A stretch of DNA of 16,124 bases from G963674505 sp964575975 (GCA_964575975.1 CAZNTU010000121.1:1-16124), one strand, 5' to 3'; counted from the stretch's first letter, positions 1-8,561 are shown. Notes: a model not told the origin generated them from the sequence alone. Made by a program: numbers and translations.

Positions 1-1088
<1,088 letters not shown>

Positions 1089-1103
1089 TCTCCTTTTTTA
1101 TGG

Positions 1104-2273
1104 CTACAGTCCCACCTTCGCCGCCAAGGTCTCGGCCATGGCGGTGCTTTCCCAGGTGAAATCAGGATCGTTTCTTCCGAAATGGCCGTAGGACGAAGTC
1201 TTTTTGTAGATCGGCCTCAGCAGGTCCAGATATTCTATGATAGCGGCGGGGCGGAGATCCCAGACTTCCCGGATGGCTTGCTTGACCTGTGCCTTTGGCA
1301 CTCGCCCGGTTTTCATGAGGTCCACCATGATGGAAACCGGCTCGGCAACGCCGATGGCATAGGCGATTTGCACTTCGCATTTTTTCGAGATTCCGGCCGC
1401 CACTATGTTCTTGGCAATGTGTCTCGCCATGTAGGAGGCGCTTCGGTCCACCTTGGAGGGGTCTTTCCCGGAAAAACAGCCGCCGCCGTGGCTGCCTTGG
1501 CCGCCGTAGGTATCGACGATGATTTTTCGTCCGGTCAGACCGCAATCGCCCATGGGGCCTCCAACGACAAACCGGCCGGTGGGGTTGATGAAGTATTTTG
1601 TGTCCCCGTCGACCATATCTCGGGGAATCACCTTTTTGATCACATGGGCGATGATATTCTCGCGAAGGTCGTCGTATGTTACGTCAGGTTTGTGCTGCGC
1701 CGAAACGACGACCGCGTCCACGCGCCTGGGAGTTCCGTTTTCATACTCTATGGTCACCTGTGATTTTCCGTCGGGCCTTAGAAAGTCCAGCGCCCCGCTT
1801 TTTCTCACCTCGGCCAGTCGCTTGCACAGCTTGTGGGCGAACATGATGGGCATGGGCATCAGTTCCGGAGTCTCGTCGGAGGCGAAGCCGAACATGAGTC
1901 CCTGGTCTCCGGCGCCCTGATCCTTGTAAAGGCCTTGGCCTACGTTTACGCCCTGGGCTATGTCCGGCGACTGATGGCCTATGCTGGTAATTACGGAACA
2001 AGTCTGCCAGTCGAACCCCATTTGGGAGGAGGAATAGCCGATGCCTCGGATCGTGTCACGAACGATCTGGGGCATGTCGACGTAGCACTCCGTCGTTATT
2101 TCGCCCGCGATGAACGCGAGACCGGTCGTCACAAGAGTTTCGCAGGCGACTCTTCCGTATTTGTCCTGCGCGAGGATTGCATCCAGAATCGAATCGGATA
2201 TGGCGTCCGCGACTTTGTCCGGATGACCCTCCGTTACCGATTCCGAAGTGAAAAAAAATTGTTCGCCGCTCAT
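1104..2273 (-). CDS. metK: S-adenosylmethionine synthetase
   Basis: Makes SAM from methionine and ATP, releasing phosphate and diphosphate. At 389 residues it has the normal bacterial length. Visible family signatures are GHPDK (16-20, ATP site), GAGDQGLMFGFA (about 120-131) and the P-loop-like segment GGGCFSGKDPSKVDRS (263-278). The family usually has Ala where this protein has Cys266 (GGGAFSGKD), a mild variant. The start ATG has AAGGAG just upstream. It sits between panC (57-bp gap) and ahcY (15-bp gap) on the same strand, so SAM synthesis and SAH removal are encoded together. I found no SAM or SAH riboswitch-sized leader in the short gap in front of it. Confidence 0.97.
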   Translation of the reverse strand: MSGEQFFFTSESVTEGHPDKVADAISDSILDAILAQDKYGRVACETLVTTGLAFIAGEITTECYVDMPQIVRDTIRGIGYSSSQMGFDWQTCSVITSIGHQSPDIAQGVNVGQGLYKDQGAGDQGLMFGFASDETPELMPMPIMFAHKLCKRLAEVRKSGALDFLRPDGKSQVTIEYENGTPRRVDAVVVSAQHKPDVTYDDLRENIIAHVIKKVIPRDMVDGDTKYFINPTGRFVVGGPMGDCGLTGRKIIVDTYGGQGSHGGGCFSGKDPSKVDRSASYMARHIAKNIVAAGISKKCEVQIAYAIGVAEPVSIMVDLMKTGRVPKAQVKQAIREVWDLRPAAIIEYLDLLRPIYKKTSSYGHFGRNDPDFTWESTAMAETLAAKVGL

Positions 2274-2323
2274 AAAACTTTCTCCTTTTCTATCCTTCTG
2301 AAATTATCTGTCCTACAGTTGTT

Positions 2324-2340
2324 CCGAAATCTTATTTCGG
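2324..2340. other. Perfect hairpin over the panC stop codon
   Basis: CCGAAAT and ATTTCGG form a 7-bp stem with a 3-nt loop that spans the last codons and stop of panC, in the panC-metK gap. No U-run follows on the minus strand, so it is not a classic terminator. It could stabilise the panC 3' end or tune read-through into metK. The structure is seen in the sequence; the role is a guess. Confidence 0.45.
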
Positions 2341-3180
2341 TTCTATAATCATGTTGTCGATCAGCCGGGTACCTCCGACCTTGACGGCCAAGGCCATGAG
2401 CACGGGCCGGTCGACTACAGGCACGTCCTCGAGGGTTTCGGGATCGCAAACCGCCACGTAGTCGATATTGGTTTCGGGAAAGGACGAGATGAACTCCTCG
2501 GCCTCGACGATGATTCTGGACGCTTCTACAATTCCGGATTCGACCGTCTCTTTCGATTTCACGAGCGTCCTGTACAAGGAAAGGGCGCTTTCTCGAAGCT
2601 CCTTGGTCAAGTACGCGTTGCGGGAACTCATCGCGAGACCGTCCTTTTCGCGGACCGTTTCGCCGCCGACTATTTCGATGCCCATGTTGAGATCGCGAAC
2701 CAGGCGGCGAATCACCAACAACTGCTGATAGTCCTTTTTGCCGAATACGGCCGTATGTGGTTTCGCGATATTGAAAAGCTTCGCGACCACGGTGGCCACG
2801 CCCCGGAAAAATATCGGCCTTGACAATCCGCAAAGGTGCCCCGGAATTTTCTCGAGGTTTACGTACGTTTGGAAACCCCTTGGATAGATCTCTGCGGCTT
2901 CGGGGGCGAACACGATATCGACGCCTTCCTTTCGGGTCAGGTCGAAATCTCTCTGCATGTCCCTCGGATACGAATCGAAATCCTCAGTGGGCGCGAATTG
3001 GGACGGGTTCACGAAAATACTTACCACCAGAAGATCGCAGCTTTCCCGCGCGGTGCGAATCAACGACAAATGCCCCTCGTGCAGAAAACCCATGGTAGGT
3101 ACGAAACCGATTCTTTTGCCTTCGCGCCGAGCGCTTTCGGCAAGGCTTTGCATTTCAGCGACGGATTTGATTATTTCCAT
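2332..3180 (-). CDS. panC: Pantothenate synthetase (pantoate--beta-alanine ligase)
   Basis: Joins pantoate and beta-alanine with ATP, through pantoyl-adenylate, to give pantothenate for coenzyme A. With the ATG at 3180-3178 the product is 282 residues, the usual family length, and begins MEIIKSVAEM. The frame is open further upstream to 3300, but that stretch overlaps the likely promoter and is not conserved-looking. Motifs are PTMGFLHEGHLSL (28-40, HIGH-like nucleotide site), FVNPSQF (57-63), FGKKDYQQL (146-154) and MSSRN (184-188, KMSKS-like). Oddity: the family motif RPGHFxGV reads RPIFFRGV here (121-128), so the conserved His is Phe. The ribosome site is weak (GGAAA rather far upstream). 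It is the first gene of panC-metK-ahcY. Confidence 0.95.
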   Translation of the reverse strand: MEIIKSVAEMQSLAESARREGKRIGFVPTMGFLHEGHLSLIRTARESCDLLVVSIFVNPSQFAPTEDFDSYPRDMQRDFDLTRKEGVDIVFAPEAAEIYPRGFQTYVNLEKIPGHLCGLSRPIFFRGVATVVAKLFNIAKPHTAVFGKKDYQQLLVIRRLVRDLNMGIEIVGGETVREKDGLAMSSRNAYLTKELRESALSLYRTLVKSKETVESGIVEASRIIVEAEEFISSFPETNIDYVAVCDPETLEDVPVVDRPVLMALAVKVGGTRLIDNMIIEPK

Positions 3181-3271
3181 GACGAATACCGATGTTTCCA
3201 AAAAAAAATTAAGGATGGGTCGAGCTATCAATCCATCTTTCATTAAGGGTTTTACCGATTTGAACCCTAAA

Positions 3272-3300
3272 CATCTATTACAACGAAATTTCAATGTCAA
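3272..3300 (-). promoter_or_regulatory. Probable sigma-70 promoter of panC-metK-ahcY
   Basis: On the minus strand there is a perfect -35 TTGACA (3295-3300), a 17-nt spacer and a weak -10 TAGATG (3272-3277). The start would fall near 3265, giving a leader of about 85 nt to the panC ATG. A 6-bp hairpin (AGGGTT 3246-3251 with AACCCT 3263-3268) lies at the leader start. The -10 match is poor, so confidence is moderate. Confidence 0.45.
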
Positions 3301-3319
3301 CCGGCGATGAAGAATTTGT

Positions 3320-3976
3320 CTAAAGCAGTGGTTCGGAGTTCAGCGTACGGTGGTTCAGTTGTTCAGGGGGGCGAGGGCTCGGGAGAGATGTTTCGGGTTT
3401 CGGTTTTAAGCCTTCGATGTCGGGCCATCCCGGTGGAGCCGAATCGTTTGGTTCTCCGTAGGGTTCGATGTTCTCCGATATTTTTCGGCGTTTTTCCTTG
3501 TCCGGAACTGTTCGTTCGAGGAATTTCTCAAGCCCGTTCAGCATTCGAATGCATTCTTTATATCTCTTCTTGAAATCAAAGTAAAGATCTTCGTTGACAT
3601 AGCCTTTCAGGTGCGCCATGAACAGGTGGTGGATAGTCTCGGAGGCTTCGTCCCTGCTGCGGTTTGCTCCTTCGATCCTCTTGCGAATATGCCTGTCGTC
3701 ATTTTTTTCGGCAAGCTGCGCTGGCGCGCTGTTCGACGAACGTTTCGCCTGCTCCCCCAGTTCGTACTTTTCCTCTGGAGGCCATGCATGCGTCAACAGA
3801 CTTGCATCGATGTGCAACTGGCACAATTTCCGGAACCGAAAAGAACTCGATTTGTTGTAGTCTTGCAAATATAGATTCCGATCCCAAACCTCGGCCGATT
3901 CGATATAAACTATGTCCGTTCCATCCCCCGGAATAACGTCAACCAGGTAAATTCTCCAATTGCCGAAAACCGCCAT
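3320..3976 (-). CDS. Four-helix-bundle protein of the 23S rRNA intervening-sequence (IVP/S23) type
   Basis: 218 residues. The middle (about 52-160) matches the helical family often encoded inside or outside 23S rRNA intervening sequences. It has PEEKYELGEQAKRSSNSAPA (about 67-86) followed by QLAEK, and later GYVNEDLYFDFKKRY followed by ECIRMLNGLEKFLE. The biochemical role of the family is not known to me with certainty; fold-level similarity to a pentameric helical bundle is established. It is longer than the usual roughly 120 residues. There is an N-terminal extension of about 50 residues without recognised motifs, and a proline-rich tail (PPEQLNHRTLNSEPLL at the end) encoded by short GTTCA-type repeats. 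No rRNA is nearby, so this is a free-standing copy. The start ATG has GGGA about 10 nt upstream. It is followed upstream by a MITE-like element. Confidence 0.7.
   Translation of the reverse strand: MAVFGNWRIYLVDVIPGDGTDIVYIESAEVWDRNLYLQDYNKSSSFRFRKLCQLHIDASLLTHAWPPEEKYELGEQAKRSSNSAPAQLAEKNDDRHIRKRIEGANRSRDEASETIHHLFMAHLKGYVNEDLYFDFKKRYKECIRMLNGLEKFLERTVPDKEKRRKISENIEPYGEPNDSAPPGWPDIEGLKPKPETSLPSPRPPEQLNHRTLNSEPLL
3326..3366. repeat. Short GTTCA/TGAAC repeats at the gene's 3' end
   Basis: GTTCG (3331) and GTTCA (3338, 3353, 3361) recur within 40 bp and encode the last residues of the four-helix-bundle protein. The 11-mer CAGTGGTTCGG (3326-3336) recurs in inverted orientation as CCGAACCACTG at 4228-4238, on the far side of the MITE-like element. 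The repeat thus brackets the gene and the element. Confidence 0.5.
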
Positions 3977-4018
3977 GCGAAATCATTCCCGAATCCCAAA
4001 TGCCTACCCCCCAGCCCC

Positions 4019-4223
4019 ATAAGCGCTAACTTAGAGCCCAACCGTTGACAATTAACAATCGATTATCGGTAGTGGGTCGAATCGGTTGGCCAAAGATGCG
4101 GAATTACCATGGACAGGGAAGAACGCCGATACGACAACCGATTCGACCCACCACCCAAAAATAGAATCGTCCGGCATAGAATTCTCGATAATCCATGGAT
4201 AATGCGCCTAAGTTAGCGCTTAT
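4019..4223. mobile_element. MITE-like element with 16-bp terminal inverted repeats and nested palindromes
   Basis: The ends are perfect inverted repeats: ATAAGCGCTAACTTAG (4019-4034) and CTAAGTTAGCGCTTAT (4208-4223). They are flanked by the direct repeat GCCCC (4014-4018 and 4224-4228), which fits a 5-bp target duplication. Inside, in nested order, are an 8-bp pair (GATTATCG 4061-4068 with CGATAATC 4186-4193) and a perfect 17-bp pair (GTGGGTCGAATCGGTTG 4072-4088 with 4135-4151). The loop carries no plausible gene. At 205 bp and without a transposase it looks like a non-autonomous element mobilised in trans. I cannot name the parent insertion sequence. It sits between the four-helix-bundle gene and the stress-protein gene. 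Confidence 0.75.
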
Positions 4224-4243
4224 GCCCCCGAACCACTGAACAC

Positions 4244-5173
4244 TTACGAGACAAGCCACAGCGCGCGATTGTCGAACTTGTCGATCACGTACTCGGAAAC
4301 GCTTCCCATGAAAAAGGACTTGCTGATTCCTCTTCTTCCTATCACGACGGTTCCGTATCCGCCCTTGACGGCTTCGTTTACGATCGTTTTGCCCACGTTC
4401 ATGCGCGGGGTTACTTCCTTGATCGTGATACGGTTTTTGGGAATTCGAGCCTCCTCGAATTTTTGCAGGGCATGGGCGAAAAAATTTTGAACGCAACGTT
4501 TGTCACCCTCGACGACCAGTTTTTCCAAATCGCCGTCCACGTCGTTGAAATCGATTTCGCAATAGTCCCCCGCCTTGGCGGCCACGTGAAAGAGCGTGAT
4601 GTCGACGTCCTCCTTGCCCATGAGCATGAAACACAGGTGGTCGATGGCGCGAAGCGAACTCTCCGAGCCGTCCACCGCCGCCATCAGCTTGTTGCTTTTG
4701 ACGTCCCCGTCGACCACCCAGACCGGGATCAACTGGGAGTGCTGGAGCAACTTCTTTGTAACGCTGCTGGAAAACGTTTCCTGGAGTTTGGTCAAACCTC
4801 GCCGGCCGATGCAAATGGCGTCGAAGAGGTTCTTTTGGGCTCTTTCCAGAATATCGCGGGCGTGTCCCATCATTTTCGGCTGGGTGACGATTTCGACGCG
4901 ATCTTCCGCTATGCCCAATCTGACCATGTGTTCCTTGTAGTTTTCCATGAAACGCTTGGCCTTGGTTTCGTTTTTTTGCAGGATTTTTCTCAACTCGGCT
5001 TTGGCTTTGAAATCGGTTTTGGCCTCGTCGAGCAGGTACTGGGAAATGGCGGGTAGAACATTGAAAAGCGTGTAATGCAATTTGCTTGACATCGAGGCCA
5101 TTTTGGCGGCGTACGTGAGAGCGTATTTCGAATAGATCGAATCGTCTACGGCTATTAGAATCTTTCTCTTCAT
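4244..5173 (-). CDS. Tandem-domain universal stress protein
   Basis: 309 residues with two UspA-type domains (about 1-157 and 160-309), a cytosolic nucleotide-binding fold used in stress responses. Domain 1 starts KRKILIAVDDS (2-12) and has CIGRRGLTKLQETFSSSVT (121-139), fitting the ATP-loop pattern G-x2-G-x9-S-S. Domain 2 starts LMAAVDGSESS (163-173) and has VIGRRGISKSFFMGSVS (277-293), where the spacing between the glycine groups is two residues shorter than the ATP-binding consensus. Nucleotide binding in domain 2 is therefore less certain. The ATG at 5173-5171 is chosen because AAGGAGG precedes it; the frame also opens 15 codons earlier without such a site. It is divergent from the class V PLP enzyme. 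Confidence 0.9.
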   Translation of the reverse strand: MKRKILIAVDDSIYSKYALTYAAKMASMSSKLHYTLFNVLPAISQYLLDEAKTDFKAKAELRKILQKNETKAKRFMENYKEHMVRLGIAEDRVEIVTQPKMMGHARDILERAQKNLFDAICIGRRGLTKLQETFSSSVTKKLLQHSQLIPVWVVDGDVKSNKLMAAVDGSESSLRAIDHLCFMLMGKEDVDITLFHVAAKAGDYCEIDFNDVDGDLEKLVVEGDKRCVQNFFAHALQKFEEARIPKNRITIKEVTPRMNVGKTIVNEAVKGGYGTVVIGRRGISKSFFMGSVSEYVIDKFDNRALWLVS

Positions 5174-5268
5174 GATCGAGCCTCCTTTTGTTTTTTCTTG
5201 TTGTCTGGTATTATGCACGTTAAACGTTCATATCGGGCGGCTAAAAGAATGAAAATCGAATTTCCCAC

Positions 5269-5295
5269 TATAATGTCGAATTCGCGGAAATTCGA
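5269..5295 (+). promoter_or_regulatory. Possible promoter and operator of the class V PLP gene
   Basis: In the 143-bp divergent gap, TATAAT lies at 5269-5274 on the plus strand without a good -35 match. Just downstream, over the expected transcription start, is the dyad TCGAATT (5276-5282), 6 nt, AATTCGA (5289-5295), which could be an operator. Nearer the stress-protein gene there is a second dyad, ACGTT-A-AACGT (5217-5227). The role is inferred from position only. Confidence 0.35.
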
Positions 5296-5316
5296 GAAAA
5301 AAATCAAAGGTGGTCT

Positions 5317-6468
5317 ATGGACTGGAAAACCGTGCATGAAATGTATCCCGTCAACGGAAACGCCATCTGGCTGAACAATTGCGGCACGGTGCCTGCGGGC
5401 GACCATATCGTCCAAAGGGTGTGCGGCTATTTGGAAGGCTATTCGCAGAAAGGCGTTTTTACGGACCGGGAAAACTTTTTCGACGTTCGAAACCGGATCA
5501 AGAAGATTCTTTGCCGACTTTTGAATTGCGTTCCCGACGAGCTGGCGTTGATCCACAACACGGCCGAGGGCATGAACATCCTGTCGCACGGTCTCGATTT
5601 TTCCCCGGGAGACGAAGTCGTGCTCTTGGAAAACGAATATCCCAGCAATGTCTATCCATGGCGCCATCTGGAGGAAAAGGGAGTGAAGCTCGTCACGACT
5701 CCCATGGAGGCCGATCCGGATTCCTTCTGCGCGAAGTTCCAACAAAACGTTACGGAAAAAACGCGGGCGGTTTCGCTTTCGGCCGTGCATTGGTGTACGG
5801 GAATACTGCTTCCGATCAAGCGAATCGGAAAGTTTTGCCGGGAAAGGGAAATCGAATTTATCGTGGACGGGGCGCAGGGGGTCGGCATGAGGCCAATGGA
5901 CGTAAAGGCCGCAAACATTTCGTTCATGGCGTTTTCCGCCTGGAAATGGCTGATGGGACCGTTGGGGCTGGGAGTCCTGTATGTCGCAAGAGACAAACTG
6001 GAGAGGCTGAAACCCAGAATAGTCGGTACCGGTTCGGTCGTTCGCGACGAGGAGTATCTTCCCTACAAGACGATCTTGAAGCCTTCGGCGGACCGTTTCG
6101 CGATATCCACTCCCAATTTTGTCGACTGGGTCTACTTTCTGACTTCCCTGGAGTTTTTGGAAAACATCGGATTCGAAGATTGCATGGAGAGAATCTACGA
6201 GCTGACGGAAAGATTGAACCACGGGCTCCGGGAAATCGGGCGAAAGGTTTATTCCGACCGCGTTCCCGGGTGCCGAACCGGCATTACGGTTTTCGAAACT
6301 CCGGGCGAGGACGCCCTCTCGGTTTTGAAACGTTTGAAAGAAAACAAGGTGGTCGCCGCACAGCGTCTTGGAAAAGTTAGGCTTTCGCCTCATATCTACC
6401 TTCTGCCGGACCAATTGGATCGGGTGATCGAAATTCTGGACTGTCGAGGCGCCGGGGAATTGCCATGA
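5317..6468 (+). CDS. Class V aminotransferase-fold PLP enzyme (epimerase / selenocysteine-lyase-like)
   Basis: 383 residues of the fold-type I, class V family (cysteine desulfurase/isopenicillin N epimerase/selenocysteine lyase group). Visible elements are NTAEGMNIL (81-89, cofactor phosphate region), ENEYPSNVYPW (105-115), DGAQGVG (184-190) with the cofactor-contacting Asp, and the Schiff-base Lys210 in FSAWKWLMGPLGLGVLYV. The C-terminal segment reads VRLSPHIYLLPDQLDRVIEIL. The RxGxHCA or SSGSACTS cysteine motif of SufS/IscS desulfurases is absent, so sulfur transfer through an active-site Cys is unlikely. The substrate cannot be told from sequence. The ATG at 5317 has AAAGGTGG upstream. It is the only intact plus-strand gene in the window and is monocistronic. 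Confidence 0.88.
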   Translation: MDWKTVHEMYPVNGNAIWLNNCGTVPAGDHIVQRVCGYLEGYSQKGVFTDRENFFDVRNRIKKILCRLLNCVPDELALIHNTAEGMNILSHGLDFSPGDEVVLLENEYPSNVYPWRHLEEKGVKLVTTPMEADPDSFCAKFQQNVTEKTRAVSLSAVHWCTGILLPIKRIGKFCREREIEFIVDGAQGVGMRPMDVKAANISFMAFSAWKWLMGPLGLGVLYVARDKLERLKPRIVGTGSVVRDEEYLPYKTILKPSADRFAISTPNFVDWVYFLTSLEFLENIGFEDCMERIYELTERLNHGLREIGRKVYSDRVPGCRTGITVFETPGEDALSVLKRLKENKVVAAQRLGKVRLSPHIYLLPDQLDRVIEILDCRGAGELP

Positions 6469-6539
6469 GGTCTTCCCTTCCGCAAAACGCCCAATAGGAA
6501 CTACGCTAAGGTTCTCCACCGCCGGGGCATTCGGGCTAT

Positions 6540-6643
6540 GGCGGGTTGCGACCGCCGCGAGGATAAACGGGCACCCATGCCGATTATACGCTTCGCCTGT
6601 TCGAACGATCGAGACGAGAAGAAAAGCGTCGATCCAACCCGCC
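6540..6643. repeat. Inverted GGCGGGTTG repeat pair
   Basis: GGCGGGTTG (6540-6548) and CAACCCGCC (6635-6643) are exact inverted copies in the convergent gap after the PLP enzyme. They resemble the stronger pair just downstream (6661-6794) and probably belong to the same intergenic repeat family. Confidence 0.45.
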
Positions 6644-6660
6644 TGCCCACGCCCACCAAA

Positions 6661-6794
6661 TGCAAAAACCGCGCGTAACCCACCATTGACGACCTTGACC
6701 TGGCCTTTGACATTCGGACGCGCTCCGTTAGCCGCCAATCGGCTTTGAAAAAAGAGGTCTCGGAAGCAATGGTGGGTTGCGCCCGGCTTTTGAC
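6661..6794. repeat. GGTGGGTT-type intergenic inverted repeat
   Basis: Two 28-bp arms (6661-6688 and 6767-6794) are inverted copies with 23 of 28 positions identical, sharing the core CAATGGTGGGTT followed by a CGC-rich stretch. Words of this kind recur between genes in many proteobacteria and cyanobacteria (general knowledge). The 78 bp between the arms holds no gene. This 417-bp gap (6469-6885) lies between converging genes; I see no coding sequence in it. Confidence 0.6.
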
Positions 6795-6795
6795 T

Positions 6796-6813
6796 CGGTC
6801 GCCTCAGCGACCG
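6796..6813. terminator. Possible hairpin terminator between convergent genes
   Basis: CGGTCGC-CTCA-GCGACCG is a perfect 7-bp stem with a 4-nt loop. It lies beyond the 3' ends of the PLP gene (plus) and the response regulator (minus). No adjoining T-run exists in either direction, so it may only slow or protect transcripts. Confidence 0.3.
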
Positions 6814-6885
6814 GTAACTGCCGTTTTAGGAAAAAAGTTCCGACTGCGTCCTTGCATTGTTATCTGCCGGTTTACGATCCGCTTT

Positions 6886-7326
6886 TTATATGTCGCCGCT
6901 TTTTCGGAGCAAGAACCGCGTTTCGGCCTTTCGGATGCGTTCCTCCTGTTCTTCCTTCTTCTTGCGAGCGCCCTCCACCTTTTGCTGAAGCTCCTCGAAA
7001 TCGGCTGGTTTCAACAGGTAGTCGTAGGCTCCCAATTTCATGCCCTGCACCGCCGTCTCGGTCGTCCCGTGACCCGTGAGCATGATGACTTCCACCAACG
7101 GGAAATCCTTCTTGATTTCCCTGAGGGTTTCAATGCCGTCGATGCCGGGCATTTTGATGTCGAGGATCACCACGTCCTGCTCCTTTTCCTTCAAAAGGTT
7201 GAGGCACTGGACGCCGCTGCGAGCCGGGGTGACCCTCTCGCCCGCCTCTTCAAGTCTCAGTTGCAGCATTGCCACGAAATCTTCCTCGTCGTCCACGACC
7301 ATAACTCGAGTAGGTATTTTTATCAT
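6886..7326 (-). CDS. Single-domain response regulator (receiver only)
   Basis: 146 residues consisting of a CheY-like receiver (about 6-120) and a charged helical tail (KKKEEQEERIRKAE). The acidic pair is at D12-D13, the phospho-acceptor Asp56 lies in VVILDIKMPGIDGIE, and the switch Thr84 and Lys106 are present in VIMLTGHG and YDYLLKP. It should therefore be phosphorylatable. There is no output domain, so it acts by protein contact or as a phosphate relay or sink. It follows the receiver-kinase hybrid gene by 38 bp and is the last gene of the signalling cluster. An AAGGAG lies upstream of the ATG. Confidence 0.92.
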   Translation of the reverse strand: MIKIPTRVMVVDDEEDFVAMLQLRLEEAGERVTPARSGVQCLNLLKEKEQDVVILDIKMPGIDGIETLREIKKDFPLVEVIMLTGHGTTETAVQGMKLGAYDYLLKPADFEELQQKVEGARKKKEEQEERIRKAETRFLLRKSGDI

Positions 7327-7364
7327 TGCTTGCGTTCTCCTTGCCTATAGGTTTTAGCTTGTTG

Positions 7365-8561
7365 TTACAGATTCGCTCTTATTTTATCGAGCCAGTTTTC
7401 CCGGCTTGCGTCTGTCAAGTCTCTGACGGCTTCGAACCTGACCGGAAGGCGGACCGTGAAGACGGCCCCTCGCCCCGGACTGCTTTCCACTTCGATGGAG
7501 CCGCCGAGCTTCTTCAAAATGTTGTGGGATACGAACAACCCAAGACCGGTTCCCTTGCCCGGGCTCTTTGTGCTGAAAAAAGGTTCGAAAATCCTTTTCA
7601 AATTCTCCTTGGGAATTCCTTCTCCCTCGTCTTTCACAGCCAAAACCACCTTGTCCATCTGTTCGAAAGCGATACTAACCGCGACGGTCCCGCCGGGGGA
7701 GGAGGCGTGGATCGCGTTGGCGACCAAGTTCAGAAGAACCTGCCGAAGCTGGTACGGGTCGCTGTAGATCGTGAACGCGCCGTCGTCCGGAAACTCCTGG
7801 GCCAGCTTTATTTCCTTGTTCGCGGCCTCCCGGTAGAGAAGATCGAACACTTCCTTCGCAAGTTCGTTCAGATCGACCTCCAGAAAGCTCGATTCGTTTC
7901 TTTGGACGAACCCCAAAAGCTTGTGCGTTATCTTGCGGGCTCTTTCCACGCCTGTTTCGATCTTTTTCACCGCCATCGTAAACTGGTTGAGGTGGCTGAA
8001 GTTTTCGAGTTCCTTCTTGGCCAGTATCTGTCCCATGTAACCGGCCGATTCCTTTATGATCGCGAGTGGGTTGTTGATCTCGTGGGCTACCCCGGTCGCC
8101 AGCGTGCCTAAAGAGGCCAGTCTCTCCGTATCGATCATCTGTCGCTCCAGTTTCGCCCGGAACTCGGCCTCCCTTTGCTTTTCCTTCCGGTGGAGAATCT
8201 TGTCGAACGCCTGGTGAATCTTGCTCACCAGGTGTTCGAGTTCGATGGGTTTGGTCAAATAGTCGAAAGCGCCCCGTTTGATTCCCTCGACCCCGTCCGC
8301 CGTGGATGCCTGCCCGGTCAGAAGAATCACCTCGGTGTCGGGATATCTTTCCTTGATTTCCGTCAGCAACTCCAAACCGTCCATTCCAGGCATTTTCACG
8401 TCGGTAACCACGATGTCCGCCCGCTTCTTTTCCAGAATGGAAAGGCAGTCGCGGGCGCTCTCGGCCAAGTCCGGGTCCATCCCCCTTTTTTTCAGTCTCT
8501 TTGCGAGGGGATTGAGAAAATTGACTTCGTCGTCCACCATTACTAGGCGAATCGCTTCCAT
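7365..8561 (-). CDS. Cytosolic hybrid: N-terminal receiver plus histidine kinase
   Basis: 398 residues with no membrane segment. Order: receiver (about 5-118; acidic D10-D11, phospho-acceptor D54, Lys104), a charged coiled-coil linker (120-150), HisKA with LGTLATGVAHEINNPLAII (151-169, phospho-His160), and HATPase_c with the N box QVLLNLVANAIHAS (274-287), KDEGEGIP (310-317), FEPFFSTK (325-332) and GKGTGLGL (335-342). A receiver placed in front of a kinase suggests that its activity is switched by phosphate from another kinase, most simply the membrane kinase of this cluster. Downstream partner: the receiver protein at 6886-7326. Directly upstream is the wrecked transporter. The ribosome site is weak (CAGGT). 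Confidence 0.93.
   Translation of the reverse strand: MEAIRLVMVDDEVNFLNPLAKRLKKRGMDPDLAESARDCLSILEKKRADIVVTDVKMPGMDGLELLTEIKERYPDTEVILLTGQASTADGVEGIKRGAFDYLTKPIELEHLVSKIHQAFDKILHRKEKQREAEFRAKLERQMIDTERLASLGTLATGVAHEINNPLAIIKESAGYMGQILAKKELENFSHLNQFTMAVKKIETGVERARKITHKLLGFVQRNESSFLEVDLNELAKEVFDLLYREAANKEIKLAQEFPDDGAFTIYSDPYQLRQVLLNLVANAIHASSPGGTVAVSIAFEQMDKVVLAVKDEGEGIPKENLKRIFEPFFSTKSPGKGTGLGLFVSHNILKKLGGSIEVESSPGRGAVFTVRLPVRFEAVRDLTDASRENWLDKIRANL

Noticed and set aside
2274..2331. SAM or SAH riboswitch ahead of metK/ahcY
   Set aside because: The gaps are only 57 and 15 bp, too short for any known class with its expression platform; only a simple hairpin is present.
3246..3268. tRNA T-arm-like GGTTCAAATC on the minus strand
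   Set aside because: No matching stem, acceptor end or anticodon arm around it; it forms only a 6-bp hairpin.
5170..6738. Long minus-strand open frame opposite the class V PLP gene
   Set aside because: It is the mirror of a well-conserved gene, has low-complexity Arg/Pro-rich composition and overlaps the stress-protein start.
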